Of a DNA stretch of 5,984 nt, positions 4,540 through 5,984 are shown in pieces; the stretch's first letter is position 1; each line of letters opens with the position of its first letter. Made by a program: the position numbers and the translations under genes. Source of the DNA: JAOUJD01 sp964353935 (lineage in GTDB: Bacteria > Pseudomonadota > Gammaproteobacteria > Burkholderiales > Burkholderiaceae_F); assembly GCA_964353935.1 (NCBI GenBank), contig CAYGXL010000164.1:1-5984 (forward strand). The letters run 5' to 3'. Under the pieces are notes generated by a model that did not search any database, was not told where the DNA came from, and saw only the letters and a list, made by a program, of their open reading frames with translations.

Positions 4540-4604
4540 GCCGGGTCCCGCGGGCCTGTTGGTGGCTATGCTCCACGGCATCCTTGCCGCTCTGGAGTTG
4601 AACG

Positions 4605-5162
4605 ATGTCGCAATCGCTCGCAGGCAGCGCTCCCGCTTCGCTCAGGCGCGCGGAGCCACTGGCGTACTGGAACCCGTATCTCGTCGGCGTGCTTCTTGGC
4701 CTGGTGCTGTTGGCAACCTACCTGGTCACCGGGCGCGGTCTCGGCGCCACGGCCGCTTTTTCGTCGGTTGCCGCGTGGCTGACGAGCCTCTTCGCGTCAG
4801 CCGACCACGTGACGGCGAACGCGGTCCATTCCCGATACTGGAATGACGGAGCGCCGCTCGCTTCGTGGACCGTGTTCCTGATCGGCGGCGCGCTGATCGG
4901 CGCCTGGATCTCCGGCGTGCAGGGCCGCCGGTTCCAGTGGTCGGTGGAGCGCGGTCCGCGCGTGACCGACAACCAGCGCCTGATGCTCGCCTTCGCGGGC
5001 GGCTTTCTCGCTGCGTACGGCGCCAAGATCGCCAAGGGCTGCACCAGCGGCCAGGCACTGACCGGCGGCGCGATCCTCAACGTCGGCAGCCTCGTCTTCA
5101 TGGTGTCCCTTTTCGCGGCGGCCTACGCGCTCGCCTGGTTCGTCCGCAAGGAGTGGATCTGA
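4605..5162 (+). CDS. YeeE/YedE-family sulfur transporter, N-terminal-half subunit
   Basis: This 185-residue membrane protein has hydrophobic segments near residues 24-42, 87-104, 126-141 and 155-180, with a looser one around 46-64. The signature KIAKGCTSGQALTGG (141-155) contains Cys146 and is typical of the YeeE/YedE family. Members move thiosulfate or related sulfur species across the inner membrane using cysteines that touch the substrate in turn. E. coli YeeE is one chain of about 350 residues, whereas here the two halves are separate genes (185 + 199). The GGAG at 4594-4597 lies 7 nt before the ATG. The stop codon overlaps the next start. A weak -10-like TATGCT at 4567-4572 may belong to its promoter. 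The substrate cannot be read from the sequence. Confidence 0.9.
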   Translation: MSQSLAGSAPASLRRAEPLAYWNPYLVGVLLGLVLLATYLVTGRGLGATAAFSSVAAWLTSLFASADHVTANAVHSRYWNDGAPLASWTVFLIGGALIGAWISGVQGRRFQWSVERGPRVTDNQRLMLAFAGGFLAAYGAKIAKGCTSGQALTGGAILNVGSLVFMVSLFAAAYALAWFVRKEWI

Positions 5163-5761
5163 TGTTTCCTCTCGTCTCCCACGTTGAGTGGTCCGTCGCG
5201 ACGGACCTCGCCATCGCGCTGGTCCTCGGCCTCGGGTTCGGCTTCTGCCTCGAGCGCGCCGGTTTCGGCAGCGCGCGCAAGCTGACTGCGGTGTTCTACC
5301 TGTACGACATGGCGGTCGTGAAGGTGATGTTCACGGCGATCGTGACGTGCATGACCGGAATCGCGCTCTTGTCGGCGATCGGCGCCGTCGACATCTCGGC
5401 GTTCTACGTCGAGCCGACGGCCTTCCCGGCCCAGATCCTCGGCGGCCTGCTGTTCGGCGCCGGCTTCATGGTCGGCGGCTACTGCCCGGGCACTTCGATG
5501 GCCGCCATCGCCACGGGACGCAAGGACGGATTCGCATTCGCGTTCGGCATGCTGGCCGGCGTGTGGGCGTTCGCCGAGTTCACTCCCGGACTCGAGGCAT
5601 GGATCAAGTCCGTGAGCCAGGGCGAGATGCTCCTGCCAAGCGTGACCGGAGTCAGCATGGTCTGGTGGGCGGCGGGCTTCATCCTGTTCCTGCTGGCCGC
5701 CGGCCGCGGAATGGCGTGGCTGGAGACCCGTTTCGCCGACTGGAAGCCCCGCTTCTCCTAG
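5162..5761 (+). CDS. YeeE/YedE-family sulfur transporter, C-terminal-half subunit
   Basis: The 199-residue protein has about five membrane segments (near 12-30, 47-75, 90-107, 122-140 and 163-182). It carries two family signatures: GFGFCLERAGFGSARKL (24-40, Cys29) and GGYCPGTSMAA (105-115, Cys108). Cys63 is an additional membrane cysteine. Together with Cys146 of the upstream half, Cys29 and Cys108 give the three conserved cysteines expected of a YeeE-type channel, so the two products probably assemble as one transporter. The ATG overlaps the upstream stop in TGATG, and AAGGAG at 5148-5153 supports the start (8 nt). This tight coupling implies equimolar synthesis. Split two-gene versions of this family are common in proteobacteria and often involve sulfide or sulfur handling, but no rhodanese or sulfur regulator is seen here. 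Confidence 0.92.
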   Translation: MFPLVSHVEWSVATDLAIALVLGLGFGFCLERAGFGSARKLTAVFYLYDMAVVKVMFTAIVTCMTGIALLSAIGAVDISAFYVEPTAFPAQILGGLLFGAGFMVGGYCPGTSMAAIATGRKDGFAFAFGMLAGVWAFAEFTPGLEAWIKSVSQGEMLLPSVTGVSMVWWAAGFILFLLAAGRGMAWLETRFADWKPRFS

Positions 5762-5807
5762 ACGTCAACCGCCGGCCCGCCAGGCGCGTTTTCGACGTTC
5801 CGGCCGC

Positions 5808-5835
5808 TTGCATGCGACTGGAAGGTGAATACAAT
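5808..5835 (+). promoter_or_regulatory. Sigma70-type promoter for the exported-protein gene
   Basis: TTGCAT (5808-5813) and TACAAT (5830-5835) are 16 nt apart. The -10 matches consensus at 5/6 and the -35 at 3/6. Transcription would begin near 5842, about 39 nt before the ATG. It separates the downstream gene from the transporter pair. Confidence 0.55.
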
Positions 5836-5880
5836 CGCGCGCCTTGCAGCATCCCATTAGACCCTCCAGGGAGTATTCGA

Positions 5881-5984
5881 ATGAAGAAGATGATGTCGAT
5901 CCTGTTTGCTGGCCTGTTCGCCGTTGCCAGCACCGCCGCGCTCGCCCAGGACAAGAAGGCCGAGCCGAAGAAGGAAGAGGCCAA
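5881..5984 (+). CDS. Exported Lys/Glu-rich protein, cut off by the window end
   Basis: Only the first 34 codons are visible. They encode a clear Sec signal peptide: a KK start, a hydrophobic core (residues 6-17), and an A-L-A cleavage site just before Gln23. The exported part begins QDKKAEPKKEEA, a charged low-complexity start seen in small periplasmic proteins of many betaproteobacteria. AGGGAG at 5868-5873 lies 7 nt before the ATG, and a good promoter precedes it. I do not recognise the family, and the function cannot be judged from this fragment. Confidence 0.8.
   Translation, partial: MKKMMSILFAGLFAVASTAALAQDKKAEPKKEEA

Noticed and set aside
5769..5795. Possible terminator after the YeeE/YedE pair (CGCC...GGCG then CGTTTT)
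   Set aside because: The stem is only 4 bp with a 9-nt loop and the T run is short, so it is not convincing.

Overview
The window is GC-rich DNA from a flagellated, probably betaproteobacterial organism. The main clue is a complete flhDC master-regulator operon with a fliT-type gene and a ycgR-type gene beside it. Codon choice is strongly G/C at third positions throughout. I cannot name the genus.

Layout. Positions 8-1076 (minus strand) hold a two-gene unit, fliT then ycgR. It encodes a small flagellar export chaperone (anti-FlhDC in enterics) and a c-di-GMP-binding flagellar brake. Positions 1077-1568 form the divergent control region between fliT and flhD. It contains a textbook minus-strand intrinsic terminator with no gene ahead of it, a sigma28-like -10 element on the same strand, a 6-bp dyad, and the flhD leader. 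Positions 1569-2495 (plus) are flhD and flhC, closed by a strong intrinsic terminator at 2585-2610. Positions 2496-2977 are a non-coding convergent region packed with inverted repeats. It includes a REP/MITE-like element with two adjacent G-quadruplex motifs. Positions 2978-3799 (minus) encode a second PilZ-domain protein. Divergent from it, behind a plausible sigma28 promoter, is a CheY-like receiver (4055-4495) in which the normally invariant Lys109 is His. Positions 4605-5761 hold two overlapping genes for the halves of a YeeE/YedE-family sulfur-compound transporter. The window ends inside a gene for a small exported Lys/Glu-rich protein, with its own promoter.

How the genes fit together. 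Up to about 4495 this reads as a motility decision module. FlhDC switches flagellar genes on. FliT can feed back on FlhC when its cargo has been exported. Two PilZ proteins can report c-di-GMP, and a CheY-like receiver may act at the motor. The transporter and the exported protein look like unrelated neighbours. The best candidates for something undescribed are the terminator-bounded transcript between fliT and flhDC, the ATT start of fliT, and the Lys109His receiver.
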